Shown: piece after piece, positions 1 through 9,549 of the stretch | How the letters are laid out: each line of letters begins with the position of its first letter | How positions within the stretch are numbered: position 1 is the first letter of the stretch | DNA from: Flavobacteriales bacterium | Lineage (GTDB): Bacteria > Bacteroidota > Bacteroidia > Flavobacteriales_D > Parvicellaceae | DNA length: 64,000 nucleotides | Direction of reading: 5' to 3' | NCBI GenBank assembly: GCA_020635565.1 | Contig: JACJZN010000007.1 | Location: forward strand, 186,001 to 250,000 | Notes under the pieces: generated by a model | The model's database searches: none | What the model was told of the DNA's origin: nothing | The model's input: only the letters and a program-made list of their open reading frames with translations | Program-made: the position numbers and the translations under genes

Positions 1-2
1 TA

Positions 3-515
3 ACCGGTACTCTTCAGAGAAACTTCATTTTTGAAAATAAAGATCAAGCATTGAGTTTAGGTAATGACATCTGGGACTATCAAGTCAATCATACGATTCT
101 TAACGCTTCTACGCTAACCTTTGTGTTAAATTTCGGTAGGAGGTTCAACCTTCCAAGAACTAGACTTAACATAATTCCTTTTATTGGTGTAAGAGCAAAT
201 TATACTTTTTCACGAAGTAAAGAGTTTGCTTATTCTGGATTTGCTGGAGACCATGTTTATGACATCCAAATCGTTGAAGTTGAATTAAATCCAAACCGAA
301 GAATGAATTATGTTCCAACAATGGGAATTGATATCTTTCATTCATTCCGATTTGGAGAAGTTGGATTGTCAATGCATTTGTCAAGTGTATATTTCAATTA
401 CGACAGTTACTTCTATACATCAAGGGCTTATGCCTTTAGTGATGATAGTGGATGGGTTTTAAATGCAAAGAACTTTCTTGGGCTTGGTTTGAAGTATAAA
501 TTTTATTTCAATTAA
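3..515 (+). CDS. outer-membrane beta-barrel-like protein, 5' end outside window
   Basis: The frame is open from the first bases of the window, so the true start lies upstream. The visible C-terminal part (about 170 residues) has alternating hydrophobic/polar strands with many aromatic residues and ends in a strand finishing KYKFYFN, as in outer-membrane beta-barrels of Bacteroidota. No enzymatic motif is visible. Its stop overlaps the ATG of the next gene (TAATG), so the two are probably co-translated. The barrel call is from composition and terminal-strand pattern only; the family is not recognised. Confidence 0.6.
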   Translation, partial: TGTLQRNFIFENKDQALSLGNDIWDYQVNHTILNASTLTFVLNFGRRFNLPRTRLNIIPFIGVRANYTFSRSKEFAYSGFAGDHVYDIQIVEVELNPNRRMNYVPTMGIDIFHSFRFGEVGLSMHLSSVYFNYDSYFYTSRAYAFSDDSGWVLNAKNFLGLGLKYKFYFN

Positions 516-1147
516 TGAGACTTTTTGGAATTGTCATACTTATCCTCGTGTTGTTTTCTTGTAAAAAGGAAAGTGGAGAAGAAAGAAATTCTCTTTGGTT
601 AAAATGTGCAATAAATGATACTGACTATCTCATAGAATCAAATGAAGGAAAGGGAATATATGCAGATTCTCGTTATATTATTGATTATGACAACACAGGA
701 TCTGATTCGATAACCGCTCTACTTATGGCTTATTGTTTAGACAATAATCATGATTATGTTTTTGTGACTATCCGAAAAACTCTTCCTCCTGCTTTTTATG
801 ATTCAATTTCCTCTCAAGTAGAATTCAAGAGTTATGATGATTTTAGAGACGCATTTCCGATAGGAGATGTTCCATTTGTAACATTGAACAACGACATTGA
901 AGATGGTGTAATAATTGAGTATCAAAGCGACAACGGTGTTAGAATGAGCTCAGGAAATGATGACTTTCAACATTCTAATTTTGTAAATTGTAGTTTTAGG
1001 ATCACATCCACGGAAAGGTTTTATTCCTTTCGGCATGAAAAAGATGGGTTACGTGTTTTCGCAAATTTTGAAGCTACGCTCTACAATGGACAAGGTGATT
1101 CTATTCGAATAGAAGACGCAGATTGCGCATTACTTTTCGTTCCCTAA
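515..1147 (+). CDS. hypothetical lipoprotein
   Basis: 210 residues. The N-terminus has a short hydrophobic stretch followed by a lipobox-like LFSC (Cys16) and KK, so it is probably a lipoprotein. The rest is acidic and beta-rich, without a motif I recognise. The start codon overlaps the stop of the upstream barrel gene, pointing to one operon and possibly a shared role at the cell envelope. No function is proposed. Confidence 0.7.
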   Translation: MRLFGIVILILVLFSCKKESGEERNSLWLKCAINDTDYLIESNEGKGIYADSRYIIDYDNTGSDSITALLMAYCLDNNHDYVFVTIRKTLPPAFYDSISSQVEFKSYDDFRDAFPIGDVPFVTLNNDIEDGVIIEYQSDNGVRMSSGNDDFQHSNFVNCSFRITSTERFYSFRHEKDGLRVFANFEATLYNGQGDSIRIEDADCALLFVP

Positions 1148-1217
1148 TCCATTGGTGAGTTATACTAAATAGCAATATCCTCTTCTGGTTTTTCGTTGTA
1201 TCTTCGTTTTTCTGAAG

Positions 1218-1928
1218 ATGAACCGATATTTGATCATACTGTTAACCACTTTTGCGCTGATTAGTGTTTCTGCTCAATCGAGTAAAAAAAAGAAAGCTAA
1301 TGAAGTGAAGTTTGGCGTGCAGTTCAAACCGGTTATTCCGATTAATTATTTTGGGGCTGGTCCACAAACCATCATTGATACGGTGGCTGAAGTTACTGTA
1401 GCACCAAAATTAGGCTATAACCTGGGTATGGTAGTGCGAACGGATTTTTCCAATTTATTGAGTTTTGAAACAGGAATCAATTATATCAGAAGGAACTTCA
1501 ATCTCGATGCATATGAAGCAAAGAGAGACACATCTGATCACACCGATTTTGGATTTGTTTCTTATCAAATCCCACTTCAGGGATTGGTTTATATTCGATT
1601 GTCCGAACAGATTTATATGAACACTTCAGGAGGATTAGGAATTGACTGGTATGCATCGCATGTTCAGAGCGTTGGAGAAAATGCACTCTTACAACACTTG
1701 TCTTTACGAAGATATTGGATGCATTTTTCAGTGCTTGCCAACATTGGGTTTGAATGGCGAACAGAGAAGTCTGGAGGATTCTACTTAGGTGCTTCTTTTG
1801 TAAACCCAATTAAACCAATTACAGATACGCGCATAGATTATTACTATGGAAACACGGATAAGCAACGTTATGAAATGAATTTAAAGGGAACATTCATAAC
1901 AGTTGATCTGCGGTATTTTTTTAAGTAA
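1218..1928 (+). CDS. outer-membrane beta-barrel protein (PorT-like fold)
   Basis: 236 residues with a cleavable signal peptide (MNRY then a hydrophobic core ending VSAQ). The mature part begins with a lysine-rich stretch (SSKKKKAN) and continues with alternating amphipathic strands: a GYNLGMVVR strand, a FETGINYIRRNF strand and a terminal strand ending DLRYFFK with C-terminal Phe-Lys. This matches the outer-membrane protein beta-barrel (PorT-like) families common in Bacteroidota. A TATCTTCG element ends 11 bases before the ATG and may be a promoter, though it sits very close. Ligand and partner are unknown. Confidence 0.65.
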   Translation: MNRYLIILLTTFALISVSAQSSKKKKANEVKFGVQFKPVIPINYFGAGPQTIIDTVAEVTVAPKLGYNLGMVVRTDFSNLLSFETGINYIRRNFNLDAYEAKRDTSDHTDFGFVSYQIPLQGLVYIRLSEQIYMNTSGGLGIDWYASHVQSVGENALLQHLSLRRYWMHFSVLANIGFEWRTEKSGGFYLGASFVNPIKPITDTRIDYYYGNTDKQRYEMNLKGTFITVDLRYFFK

Positions 1929-1953
1929 GCATTAACTTTTCAACACTTAATGC

Positions 1954-1980
1954 TTTGGTGAGAGCCTTTCGCTAATTTTG
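1954..1980 (+). promoter_or_regulatory. putative Bacteroidota promoter of thyA
   Basis: TAATTTTG at 1973-1980 fits the TAnnTTTG -7 element used by the primary sigma factor of Bacteroidota; TTTG at 1954-1957 is a possible -33 element, though the 15-base spacer is short. The thyA ATG is at 2003, leaving a leader of about 15 bases. Confidence 0.45.
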
Positions 1981-2002
1981 TTAGCTCAAACATTCTAAGG
2001 CA

Positions 2003-2827
2003 ATGAAACAATACCATGATTTGATGAAGCATATCCTTGAAAACGGTGTGCAAAAAGGTGATAGAACAGGAACAGGAACCATCAGCTGTTTTGGTTATCA
2101 GATGAGATTCGATCTTTCGGAAGGATTTCCAATGGTGACAACTAAGAAACTTCATCTTAAGTCAATAATTCATGAACTTTTGTGGTTTTTGAATGGAGAT
2201 ACCAATATTGCCTATTTGAAGGAAAATGGCGTTCGTATTTGGGATGAATGGGCTGATGAAAATGGCGATTTAGGTCCGGTTTATGGACATCAGTGGAGAA
2301 ACTGGAACAGCGAAGGGATCGATCAGATCAAGGAGATAATTGATACGCTAAAAAACAATCCGAACAGTAGAAGAATGTTGGTTTCGGCATGGAATCCGTC
2401 TGTTTTGCCTGATACGTCTGTGAGTTTCGCTGAGAATGTAGCAAATGGTAAAGCAGCCTTACCTCCTTGTCATGCTTTCTTTCAGTTCTATGTGGCTGAC
2501 GGAAAACTTTCTTGTCAATTATATCAAAGAAGTGCAGACACGTTCTTAGGAGTGCCTTTTAACATTGCTTCTTATGCACTATTCACTATGATGATTGCTC
2601 AAGTTGTGGGGTTAGAACCTGGTGATTTTGTGCATACTTTTGGAGATGTTCATTTGTATAATAATCACATCGAGCAAGCAGAATTGCAACTATCTAGAGA
2701 ACCAAGACCGTTGCCAAAAATGATCATCAATCCGGAAGTAAAAGATCTCTTCGCATTTAAATTTGAAGATTTTCAGTTGGTAGACTACGATCCACATCCT
2801 CATATTAAAGCGGCAGTTTCTATTTAA
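2003..2827 (+). CDS. thyA: thymidylate synthase ThyA
   Basis: Methylates dUMP to dTMP with 5,10-methylenetetrahydrofolate, producing dihydrofolate, in the cytoplasm. 274 residues. Family landmarks are all present: the phosphate-binding RTGTGT near residue 21, the W-rich substrate region, the catalytic [11 protein letters not shown] with Cys156, [16 protein letters not shown], and [12 protein letters not shown]. It is about ten residues longer than the 264-residue E. coli enzyme; the extra residues lie just before the catalytic cysteine (around [14 protein letters not shown]). folA lies 480 bases downstream, which fits because it recycles the dihydrofolate made here; a small lipoprotein gene sits between them. 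Confidence 0.97.
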   Translation: MKQYHDLMKHILENGVQKGDRTGTGTISCFGYQMRFDLSEGFPMVTTKKLHLKSIIHELLWFLNGDTNIAYLKENGVRIWDEWADENGDLGPVYGHQWRNWNSEGIDQIKEIIDTLKNNPNSRRMLVSAWNPSVLPDTSVSFAENVANGKAALPPCHAFFQFYVADGKLSCQLYQRSADTFLGVPFNIASYALFTMMIAQVVGLEPGDFVHTFGDVHLYNNHIEQAELQLSREPRPLPKMIINPEVKDLFAFKFEDFQLVDYDPHPHIKAAVSI

Positions 2828-2836
2828 ATTCAATTG

Positions 2837-3295
2837 ATGAAACGCAGTCTGATTCTCTTGACAATTCTTCTAATACTTGGAGTACTGGGTTGTAGAAAGG
2901 ATGTTTTTATTGATGATTTAGCACCAATTGAAGGGAGATATGATTGGAAATTTAATTATTATCTCGAATTGGTAGGGCTGGGGTATGAAGAGAAATATAG
3001 ATATCCGTCACAAGATGATTTTGAGGCTTCTTTTGAATTTGGTGAAAGGAATAGAGTTACTTTTATTATTGATGGCGAAGAGTTTGTGAAGAGAAAATTT
3101 AAGATCCTAAGTAAGGAAATAGATGAAATGGGTAGGCTTAACATTAAAATTAAGGTAGATGTAAATTCTAGTGATCTTGATATTAATGATGAGTTAGAGA
3201 TTATATATTTTAATGATACTATCATCATTGACAAATTTCCTCATTCTGGTTATACCGGAACAAACTATGGACAAAACTATTTTGTGAGACAATAA
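2837..3295 (+). CDS. small hypothetical lipoprotein
   Basis: 152 residues from the ATG at 2837; an in-frame TTG three bases earlier is a less likely start. A hydrophobic segment leads to a lipobox VLGC near residue 19, so it is predicted to be a membrane-anchored lipoprotein. The mature part is rich in Asp, Glu and Ile with no recognised domain. It begins 9 bases after thyA and ends 10 bases before folA, so it is probably co-transcribed with these folate-cycle genes, though nothing links it functionally to them. Confidence 0.7.
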   Translation: MKRSLILLTILLILGVLGCRKDVFIDDLAPIEGRYDWKFNYYLELVGLGYEEKYRYPSQDDFEASFEFGERNRVTFIIDGEEFVKRKFKILSKEIDEMGRLNIKIKVDVNSSDLDINDELEIIYFNDTIIIDKFPHSGYTGTNYGQNYFVRQ

Positions 3296-3305
3296 CTTCT
3301 TGAAA

Positions 3306-3815
3306 ATGAAAGTATCGATAATTGCAGCACTTGGAAAGAATAATGAGATCGGTAAAAACAATGATCTGATCTGGCATTTGCCTAAAGACATGAAATTCTT
3401 TACGGAAACCACTACCGGTCATTATGTGATCATGGGAAGAAAGAACTGGGATTCTATTCCAGAAAAATACAGACCGTTGAAGAATCGAGTAAATGTGGTG
3501 GTAACCCGGCAGAAAGATTTCAAAGCGGAAAATTGTATCGTTGTTTCTAGCGTAGAAGAAGGCATTGAGTTGGCCAGATTTGAAGGAGAAACAGAGTGTT
3601 TTATTATTGGTGGTGGACAGATATATGCTCATTCATTAGAAGAGGATCTGGTAGATAGAATGTATTTAACGCATATCAGTGAAGGGTTTGAAGCTGATAC
3701 TCATTTTCCAAAGATTGACCCTGAAAAATGGTTCTGTAAAGGGATCATGAAGCACCAGAAGGATGATAGAAATCCGTATGACTTTGTGATTGATCAATAC
3801 GATCGAAGAAATTAG
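3306..3815 (+). CDS. folA: dihydrofolate reductase
   Basis: Reduces dihydrofolate to tetrahydrofolate with NADPH, closing the cycle opened by thymidylate synthase. 169 residues from the ATG at 3306 (an in-frame TTG two codons earlier is unlikely). Visible motifs: SIIAALGKNNEIGKNN at the N-terminus, WHLPKDMKFF with the substrate-binding acidic residue, VIMGRKNWDSIP for NADPH binding, VVTRQ, and the IIGGGQIY loop. Length is normal for the bacterial enzyme. It is the last gene of the thyA cluster. Confidence 0.96.
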   Translation: MKVSIIAALGKNNEIGKNNDLIWHLPKDMKFFTETTTGHYVIMGRKNWDSIPEKYRPLKNRVNVVVTRQKDFKAENCIVVSSVEEGIELARFEGETECFIIGGGQIYAHSLEEDLVDRMYLTHISEGFEADTHFPKIDPEKWFCKGIMKHQKDDRNPYDFVIDQYDRRN

Positions 3816-3939
3816 TTTTTCCTTAAAATAGCCAGTTTCGTTTATTGGTATTAGTGTTTCATCAGTATTTTTTATAAATTTATCCCACAAGTGAAACAAC
3901 CTCTCCATGTTTTTGGAGTCTTTAACCAAATTTTAACCA

Positions 3940-6387
3940 ATGAAACAACTTTTACTTTTTGGCGCCATCTTCATGGTGACAACAGGCATTTCTCAGCTGC
4001 CTTCAGATGGTGTTACAACTTCACCAGAAGAAGGGCTAGAAGTCTCAGAAAAATGGCAAAGAGCCAGAATATTTTATCAGAATAATGAAAACCTAGCTAT
4101 ACTTTCTAGTCAAGGATTGGCCTTAGACCATGGTAGAAAGAAGCCTGGAGTGTATATAGAATCTGATTTTACAGAGAACCAATTGGCTATTGCAAGAATG
4201 ATTGGTTGTGATGTAGAAGTTTTAATTGAAGATGTTAAGGCTTATTACAAGGAGAGAGGAAGTGCAGAAAATCTTAAACCGAAGTCAGTCTTAGAAGAAA
4301 AGAACACAGCTTGTACAGGAGGAGGAAGTGGCGTGCCAACATACACGACTCCTTCTAATTGGGAACTGGGATCGATGGGTGGATTTTACACCTATACCGA
4401 GATCCTATCTGAGTTGGATGCAATGGCATCTCAATATCCGAACTTGATCACAGTTAAAGCTCCGATTTCAACTTTTGTGACTGAGGAAGGAAGATCCATT
4501 TACTGGATAAAGATTTCGGATAACCCAAATACGGATGAGGCTGAACCGGAAATGTTGTATGATGCGGTTCATCATGCCAGGGAACCAGGAGCGGTTCAAC
4601 AGTTGATTTATTATATGTGGTATTTGTTGGAGAATTATTCGAGCAGTACTGAAGTTCAAAGTATTGTTGACAATACCGAACTATATTTTATCCCTGTATT
4701 AAATCCAGATGGATATCAATATAACTGCGATAATGATCCAAATGGTGGTGGTATGTGGCGTAAAAACAGAAGAGGTGGATACGGAGTGGATAATAACAGA
4801 AACTATCACTATGTTGATGGTAATGGACAGGAACAATGGAATACGACCGGAGTGAGCGCCAATCAGAATAACGACACTTATCCAGGAACAAACTACTTTT
4901 CAGAAGTTGAGAATCAAGCAATGAAATGGTTTTGCGAAAATCATGATTTCAGAATTGCCTTGAATAACCACACCTGGGATAATTCTCTCTTGCACCCGTA
5001 TGGTTACGATTATAATAAATATACGCCAGAAGAATCAACCTATATCGCAATTGCCGATATGATGGTTCAGTACAATGGCCTGGGGATGCAATCGAAATTG
5101 AGTTCAGACCTATATCCTGCATCAGGAGATTCTGATGATTGGGGATATGGTGCTGATCTGACTACAAAACCGAGAATCTTTTCCTTTACTCCAGAGATTG
5201 GTGATGATGGTTTCTGGTCAAATATAAACGATATAGAAGATCTATGTAATTCTATGGTTTGGACGAATCTAACCGCGGCTCACTTAATAACTAATTACTC
5301 AAAAACAGAAGACGCCTCATCGTATTCAGTTACAGTGACAAGTGGATATTTTAATTATACGATCCAAAGACTTGGATTGGAAGATCCTGCCAATTTCACT
5401 GTTAGTATTAATCCAATTTCTTCGAATATTATATCTGTAGGTAGTTCAAATGCTCACAACGCAATGAATTTACTTCAAGTAGATGAAGATTCTATTTCTT
5501 TTACGCTTGACCCTGCGATCACAGATGGTGAGATTATAGAATATGAGATCGTTGTGGATAATGGATATTATTCAGAATCTATTCCGGTAGAGAAAGTATA
5601 TGGCACAGGTACTGTAATATTTTCTGATGTTGCTGATAATGTGACCAACTGGACAGTTTCGCAAACATGGGGAACTACAACCTCTGATTATTACTCTGCA
5701 ACTAGTTCAATTACAGATTCGCCAAACGGAGATTACGCAAATGGAATAAACAAGAAGATTACTTTAACTGATGAGATTGACCTTAGTATTGCCCTGTCTG
5801 CTACGGTTTCTTTTTATGCAAAGTGGGTAATTGAGGATAATTATGACTACGTTCAGTTTGAAGTTTCAACCGATGGTGGAAATACCTGGGATCCGCAATG
5901 TGGTAATTATACGAACACAGGTACGAGTGATCAGGATAGCGGAAATCCATTGTATGATGGGACCCAAAACACATGGGTTAAAGAGGAAATTAATTTAAGC
6001 AGTTATCTAGGACAGACGATAATGTTCAGATTCCAGATCGTTTCTGATAACTTCGTTACAGAAGATGGTTTCTATTTTGATGATTTTGAGGTGTCAGTTA
6101 TTAACGCTTCATCACAAGGTATTGCGCAAAATACATCTTTGGAATTAAATGGGTATCCAAATCCTGCTAGTGAGAATTTCACTATTTTTTATAGTGTTAA
6201 TAGCTCTGAAGTGGCTGATTTGAATATCACAAACAATTTGGGTGAACTGATAAAAACTGAAAGACTGCCTACCGGTGAAGGACGACTTGTTCTGGATCTT
6301 TCAAGTTTTGCCTCTGGAGTATATTTCTATCAGGTTAGAGCTGGTGAAGTGTCTTCTTCAATTCAGAAGTTAGTCGTTTCTAGGTAA
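3940..6387 (+). CDS. secreted M14 zinc carboxypeptidase with T9SS sorting domain
   Basis: 815 residues. Signal peptide (MKQLLLFGAIFMVTTGISQ), a propeptide-like region, then an M14 metallocarboxypeptidase domain from about residue 135 to 460. The zinc motif HARE supplies His212 and Glu215; NPDGYQYN and KNRR carry substrate-binding residues; NNHTWDNSLLHPYG carries the third zinc ligand; SFTPEIGDDGFW carries the catalytic Glu. A beta-sandwich (jelly-roll, MAM-like) domain follows around residues 560-730, ending FYFDDFEVSV. The last about 80 residues (YPNPASENF to IQKLVVSR) form a type A T9SS sorting domain. It is predicted to be an exported or surface peptidase that trims C-terminal residues of extracellular peptides. 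Confidence 0.93.
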   Translation: MKQLLLFGAIFMVTTGISQLPSDGVTTSPEEGLEVSEKWQRARIFYQNNENLAILSSQGLALDHGRKKPGVYIESDFTENQLAIARMIGCDVEVLIEDVKAYYKERGSAENLKPKSVLEEKNTACTGGGSGVPTYTTPSNWELGSMGGFYTYTEILSELDAMASQYPNLITVKAPISTFVTEEGRSIYWIKISDNPNTDEAEPEMLYDAVHHAREPGAVQQLIYYMWYLLENYSSSTEVQSIVDNTELYFIPVLNPDGYQYNCDNDPNGGGMWRKNRRGGYGVDNNRNYHYVDGNGQEQWNTTGVSANQNNDTYPGTNYFSEVENQAMKWFCENHDFRIALNNHTWDNSLLHPYGYDYNKYTPEESTYIAIADMMVQYNGLGMQSKLSSDLYPASGDSDDWGYGADLTTKPRIFSFTPEIGDDGFWSNINDIEDLCNSMVWTNLTAAHLITNYSKTEDASSYSVTVTSGYFNYTIQRLGLEDPANFTVSINPISSNIISVGSSNAHNAMNLLQVDEDSISFTLDPAITDGEIIEYEIVVDNGYYSESIPVEKVYGTGTVIFSDVADNVTNWTVSQTWGTTTSDYYSATSSITDSPNGDYANGINKKITLTDEIDLSIALSATVSFYAKWVIEDNYDYVQFEVSTDGGNTWDPQCGNYTNTGTSDQDSGNPLYDGTQNTWVKEEINLSSYLGQTIMFRFQIVSDNFVTEDGFYFDDFEVSVINASSQGIAQNTSLELNGYPNPASENFTIFYSVNSSEVADLNITNNLGELIKTERLPTGEGRLVLDLSSFASGVYFYQVRAGEVSSSIQKLVVSR

Positions 6388-6404
6388 TAAATCGGACATC
6401 GTAA

Positions 6405-6442
6405 ATAAAAAAAGCCAGAATTAATATTCTGGCTTTTTTTTT
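6405..6442. terminator. bidirectional rho-independent terminator
   Basis: AAAGCCAGAAT and its inverse ATTCTGGCTTT form an 11-bp stem around a TAAT loop, flanked by A-runs on the left and T-runs on the right. It separates the convergent carboxypeptidase and DUF4920 genes and can stop transcription from both sides. Confidence 0.9.
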
Positions 6443-6460
6443 AAGCTATTAGAACGATAA

Positions 6461-7024
6461 TTAAGGTTTGATTAAAATCCCAGTTGCGATAAAGGATGTT
6501 TCTACCTTATCCTCAGTAATAGCGTCATAGGCTTCTTGAGGAACTTCGTTTCCAGATGCTGCTTCATCGTCTAACAAATGTTTTTGAAATTCTACTGTAA
6601 AAGTGTCCACGTCCGTTTTTCCTTCGAGAATAACCTCCTTCCCAATTTCGGTGTCAATTGGAACTAAGAAATCATGTTCTCCAAAAAATACTCGAATATC
6701 GTCTCCATCAGGATTAACCAAAGTAACCCAGCAACCCGCTTTCTGACAGACACCGGCTAATTGTGCTTTAACTTTTCCTTCAAACATGCCTAAAGAATCC
6801 ACCATTGCATTCATTTCTTCTATTGAGACCGCTCCTTCAGAATTCATTTCTTTAATACCATAGTAGGCATATCCATCTATCATAATCTTTTCTTCGACAG
6901 AATTATCTCCTTGCGATTGTTCATGTGCAGACGTTGAATCATCTTTAACACTGTCATCATTCGCTTCACCGCATGAAACCATTAACAATGAAGCAACAGC
7001 GATTGGAATTATTATTTTTTTCAT
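6461..7024 (-). CDS. DUF4920 domain lipoprotein
   Basis: 187 residues, starting at the ATG at 7024 (MKKIIIPIA); a longer TTG start would overlap the promoter. Lipobox MVSC follows the hydrophobic core. After an acidic linker comes a DUF4920 domain with the conserved VCQKAGCWVTL motif (two cysteines), FFGEHDFLVP and a C-terminal ATGILIKP strand. The CxxxGCW pair suggests redox or metal binding, but the family has no established function that I know of. It is divergent from the histidine kinase gene and convergent with the carboxypeptidase. Confidence 0.88.
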   Translation of the reverse strand: MKKIIIPIAVASLLMVSCGEANDDSVKDDSTSAHEQSQGDNSVEEKIMIDGYAYYGIKEMNSEGAVSIEEMNAMVDSLGMFEGKVKAQLAGVCQKAGCWVTLVNPDGDDIRVFFGEHDFLVPIDTEIGKEVILEGKTDVDTFTVEFQKHLLDDEAASGNEVPQEAYDAITEDKVETSFIATGILIKP

Positions 7025-7045
7025 TTTTTCATATTTTAATTGATA

Positions 7046-7053
7046 CAAAAGTA
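7046..7053 (-). promoter_or_regulatory. putative -7 element for the DUF4920 gene
   Basis: On the minus strand this reads TACTTTTG, an exact TAnnTTTG match, 21 bases upstream of the DUF4920 ATG at 7024. No clear -33 TTG is seen at the usual spacing. Confidence 0.5.
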
Positions 7054-7095
7054 TAATTTTTCAAAACATCTTTCATCGGCTATTTTTCAAAGAAC

Positions 7096-7103
7096 TACCT
7101 TTG
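7096..7103 (+). promoter_or_regulatory. putative -7 element for the histidine kinase gene
   Basis: TACCTTTG matches TAnnTTTG exactly, but only 5 bases separate it from the chosen ATG at 7109. If used, the transcript would be leaderless or nearly so. Confidence 0.45.
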
Positions 7104-7108
7104 TAGTT

Positions 7109-8023
7109 ATGCCAACTCAGGGAAAATCGAAAAAATCTATAGTAGTATTTTATCTGCTGATTGGATATATACTTGCCCAGATTTCATGGTGGATCTATCA
7201 GATCATTACATTGTCTAAACAAATTGACGACTCTGGTGGTTTCGCGAAAGCAAAAATGAGAATGTTGGCAGGAGAGTTCGCTGTATTTTTCGTTTTACTT
7301 TGTGTGGGCTTGTTTTATATTCATAGAGTTTTTAGAAAGGAATTAGAGCTTTCTACTAACAAGAAGAATTTTTCTCTTAGCATTACGCACGAACTTAAAA
7401 CCCCAATTACTACTTCAAAACTATTTTTAGAATCCCTAATTAATCATGAGAAGAACATTGATTCTGATAAGCGGTTGGAGATCTACAGAAAAGTCTATGA
7501 TGAACAAACGAGGCTCAATGAATTAATTGAGAAAGTTCTACTTTCCGCGCGAATGGAAAATGCTCAAATCCAGTTGAATTTTGAATCGACTAACATTTCT
7601 AAGGAGATAGAGAGAATTGTTTCGAACTTGAACTATGATCAGCGAATGGAAATGTTGCTTGATAAGGAAATTGAAATTAAAATTGATAGATTCTATTTTC
7701 AATCGATTATTCAAAACCTGATCGAGAATGCAGCAAAATACAGTCCTGCTGATTCCCAAATTACCATCAATTTACTGCGAAATGGTAAATTTGCCAGAAT
7801 AGAAGTAGTGGATGAGGGAGTCGGTTTGAATGCTGAAGAGAAGATGAGGGTATTTGATATGTATCAGAGACTGGAGAACGAAGAAGTTAAAGAATCAAAA
7901 GGAACTGGTTTGGGGCTATATATAGTAAATCAATTAGTAAGGGGGCACAAAGGAAAAATTCTCGTGGAAGATAACCCAAAGGGAAAAGGAACGGTCTTTA
8001 GTGTACTTTTACCACTAACATAA
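7109..8023 (+). CDS. orphan sensor histidine kinase
   Basis: 304 residues from the ATG at 7109. Two hydrophobic helices (about residues 12-35 and 60-80) flank a very short extracytoplasmic segment. The HisKA domain carries ITHELKTP with the phospho-accepting His94. The HATPase domain has the N box QNLIENAAKYSP, G1 VVDEGVGLN and G2 GTGLGLYIVNQL. No response regulator gene is adjacent; gpmI follows after 6 bases. The tiny periplasmic loop suggests it senses a membrane or cytoplasmic cue. An in-frame TTG at 7040 would add 23 residues but would lie in the divergent promoter region. Confidence 0.9.
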   Translation: MPTQGKSKKSIVVFYLLIGYILAQISWWIYQIITLSKQIDDSGGFAKAKMRMLAGEFAVFFVLLCVGLFYIHRVFRKELELSTNKKNFSLSITHELKTPITTSKLFLESLINHEKNIDSDKRLEIYRKVYDEQTRLNELIEKVLLSARMENAQIQLNFESTNISKEIERIVSNLNYDQRMEMLLDKEIEIKIDRFYFQSIIQNLIENAAKYSPADSQITINLLRNGKFARIEVVDEGVGLNAEEKMRVFDMYQRLENEEVKESKGTGLGLYIVNQLVRGHKGKILVEDNPKGKGTVFSVLLPLT

Positions 8024-8029
8024 TTTGAA

Positions 8030-9538
8030 ATGAATAAGAAAGTTGCGCTAATAATTTTGGATGGCTGGGGTCATGGAAGGAAAGATGAGTCGGATGGGAT
8101 CTTTTTAGCAAACACCCCTTTTGTAGATGGTTTATATGGCCAATATGCGAGCTCTAATCTAATTACCTATGGTGAGGATGTGGGTCTTCCAGAAGGACAA
8201 ATGGGAAATAGTGAAGTAGGCCACATGAATATTGGTGCAGGAAGAATTGTTTATCAAGATCTTGTTAGAATAAACAAATCGATTCGAGAAAAGGAGTTTT
8301 ACAAGAACGAACAACTTCTTGCAGCAGCTAAGTATGCAAAAAACAACGGGAAAAAGATCCATCTTTTGGGTTTAGTATCTAACGGAGGTGTTCACTCATC
8401 ACAAGATCATTTGCATGCCTTGTGTGATTTGTTTGAGGAACAAAATGTCGAGAATGTTTTTATTCATGCATTTACAGACGGAAGGGATTGTTCCCCAACG
8501 AGTGGAGTTGGATTTCTACAAAAGCTTGAGAAACACATAAGTAATAAAAAGACGAAGATCGCTTCGGTCATTGGAAGATATTATGCCATGGACAGAGATA
8601 CAAGATGGGAGCGAATAAAAAAAGCTTACGATCTGATGACCAAGGGAATAGGCTCTTCATTTACGATCGCATCAGAAGCGCTTCAGTCTTCCTATGAAAA
8701 CGGTATTACTGATGAGTTTGTAGAGCCGTTGATCAATGCTAACCATGACGGCTTAATTGAAGACGATGATGTGGTGATATGTTTTAACTTCCGAACAGAT
8801 CGATGTCGTGAGATTACTCGTGCATTGCATCAGGAGGATTTCCCGGATTATAAGATGTCTAAGTTGCCTCTTTATTATGTGACAATGACAAACTATGATA
8901 AAACCTTCAAGGGCGTGAAAGTTGTTTTTGATAAGGATGAGCTGAAAAACACGCTGGGAGAGGTAGTTGCAACTGCTGGTAGAACTCAATTGAGAATTGC
9001 TGAAACAGAAAAATATCCGCACGTTTCATTTTTCTTTAGCGGTGGTCGCGAAAATTTATTTGAAAAGGAAAATAGGATCATGATCAATTCTCCTAAAGTT
9101 GCGACTTACGACCTGCAACCAGAAATGAGTGCGTTTGAGGTAACAGATGCTGTCATAAATGAAATGAAGAACAATGCCCCTGATTTCATTTGTTTGAATT
9201 TTGCAAATGGTGACATGGTGGGACATACGGGGGTTCCTAAAGCAATAATTAAAGCTTGCGAAACCGTGGATACTTGCTTGAAAAGAGTGGTCGAAGCAGG
9301 TGAAGAAAACCATTATTCTTTTGTTGTTATAGCTGATCATGGTAATGCGGACAAGATGTTTAATGAAGATGGATCTCCTCATACAGCTCATACAACTAAT
9401 CCCGTACCGTGTATTTTAATTGACAAGGATCATCAGACACTTAAAGATGGAATACTTGCCGATGTGGCTCCCACAATATTAGAATTACTCGAAATTCCAG
9501 CGCCAAAGGAAATGACAGGCAGGTCATTGTTACATTAA
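8030..9538 (+). CDS. gpmI: 2,3-bisphosphoglycerate-independent phosphoglycerate mutase
   Basis: Interconverts 3- and 2-phosphoglycerate in glycolysis and gluconeogenesis, using a phosphoserine intermediate and two Mn ions. 502 residues, close to the usual 510. Visible motifs: LIILDGWG at the N-terminus (metal Asp), MGNSEVGHMNIGAGR with the nucleophile Ser61, HAFTDGRDCSP, IGRYYAMDRD, FNFANGDMVGHTG and IADHGNADKM with metal ligands. The start ATG lies 6 bases after the histidine kinase stop, so the two are probably co-transcribed, an unusual pairing with no obvious functional link. Confidence 0.97.
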   Translation: MNKKVALIILDGWGHGRKDESDGIFLANTPFVDGLYGQYASSNLITYGEDVGLPEGQMGNSEVGHMNIGAGRIVYQDLVRINKSIREKEFYKNEQLLAAAKYAKNNGKKIHLLGLVSNGGVHSSQDHLHALCDLFEEQNVENVFIHAFTDGRDCSPTSGVGFLQKLEKHISNKKTKIASVIGRYYAMDRDTRWERIKKAYDLMTKGIGSSFTIASEALQSSYENGITDEFVEPLINANHDGLIEDDDVVICFNFRTDRCREITRALHQEDFPDYKMSKLPLYYVTMTNYDKTFKGVKVVFDKDELKNTLGEVVATAGRTQLRIAETEKYPHVSFFFSGGRENLFEKENRIMINSPKVATYDLQPEMSAFEVTDAVINEMKNNAPDFICLNFANGDMVGHTGVPKAIIKACETVDTCLKRVVEAGEENHYSFVVIADHGNADKMFNEDGSPHTAHTTNPVPCILIDKDHQTLKDGILADVAPTILELLEIPAPKEMTGRSLLH

Positions 9539-9549
9539 TGTGTATCTCC

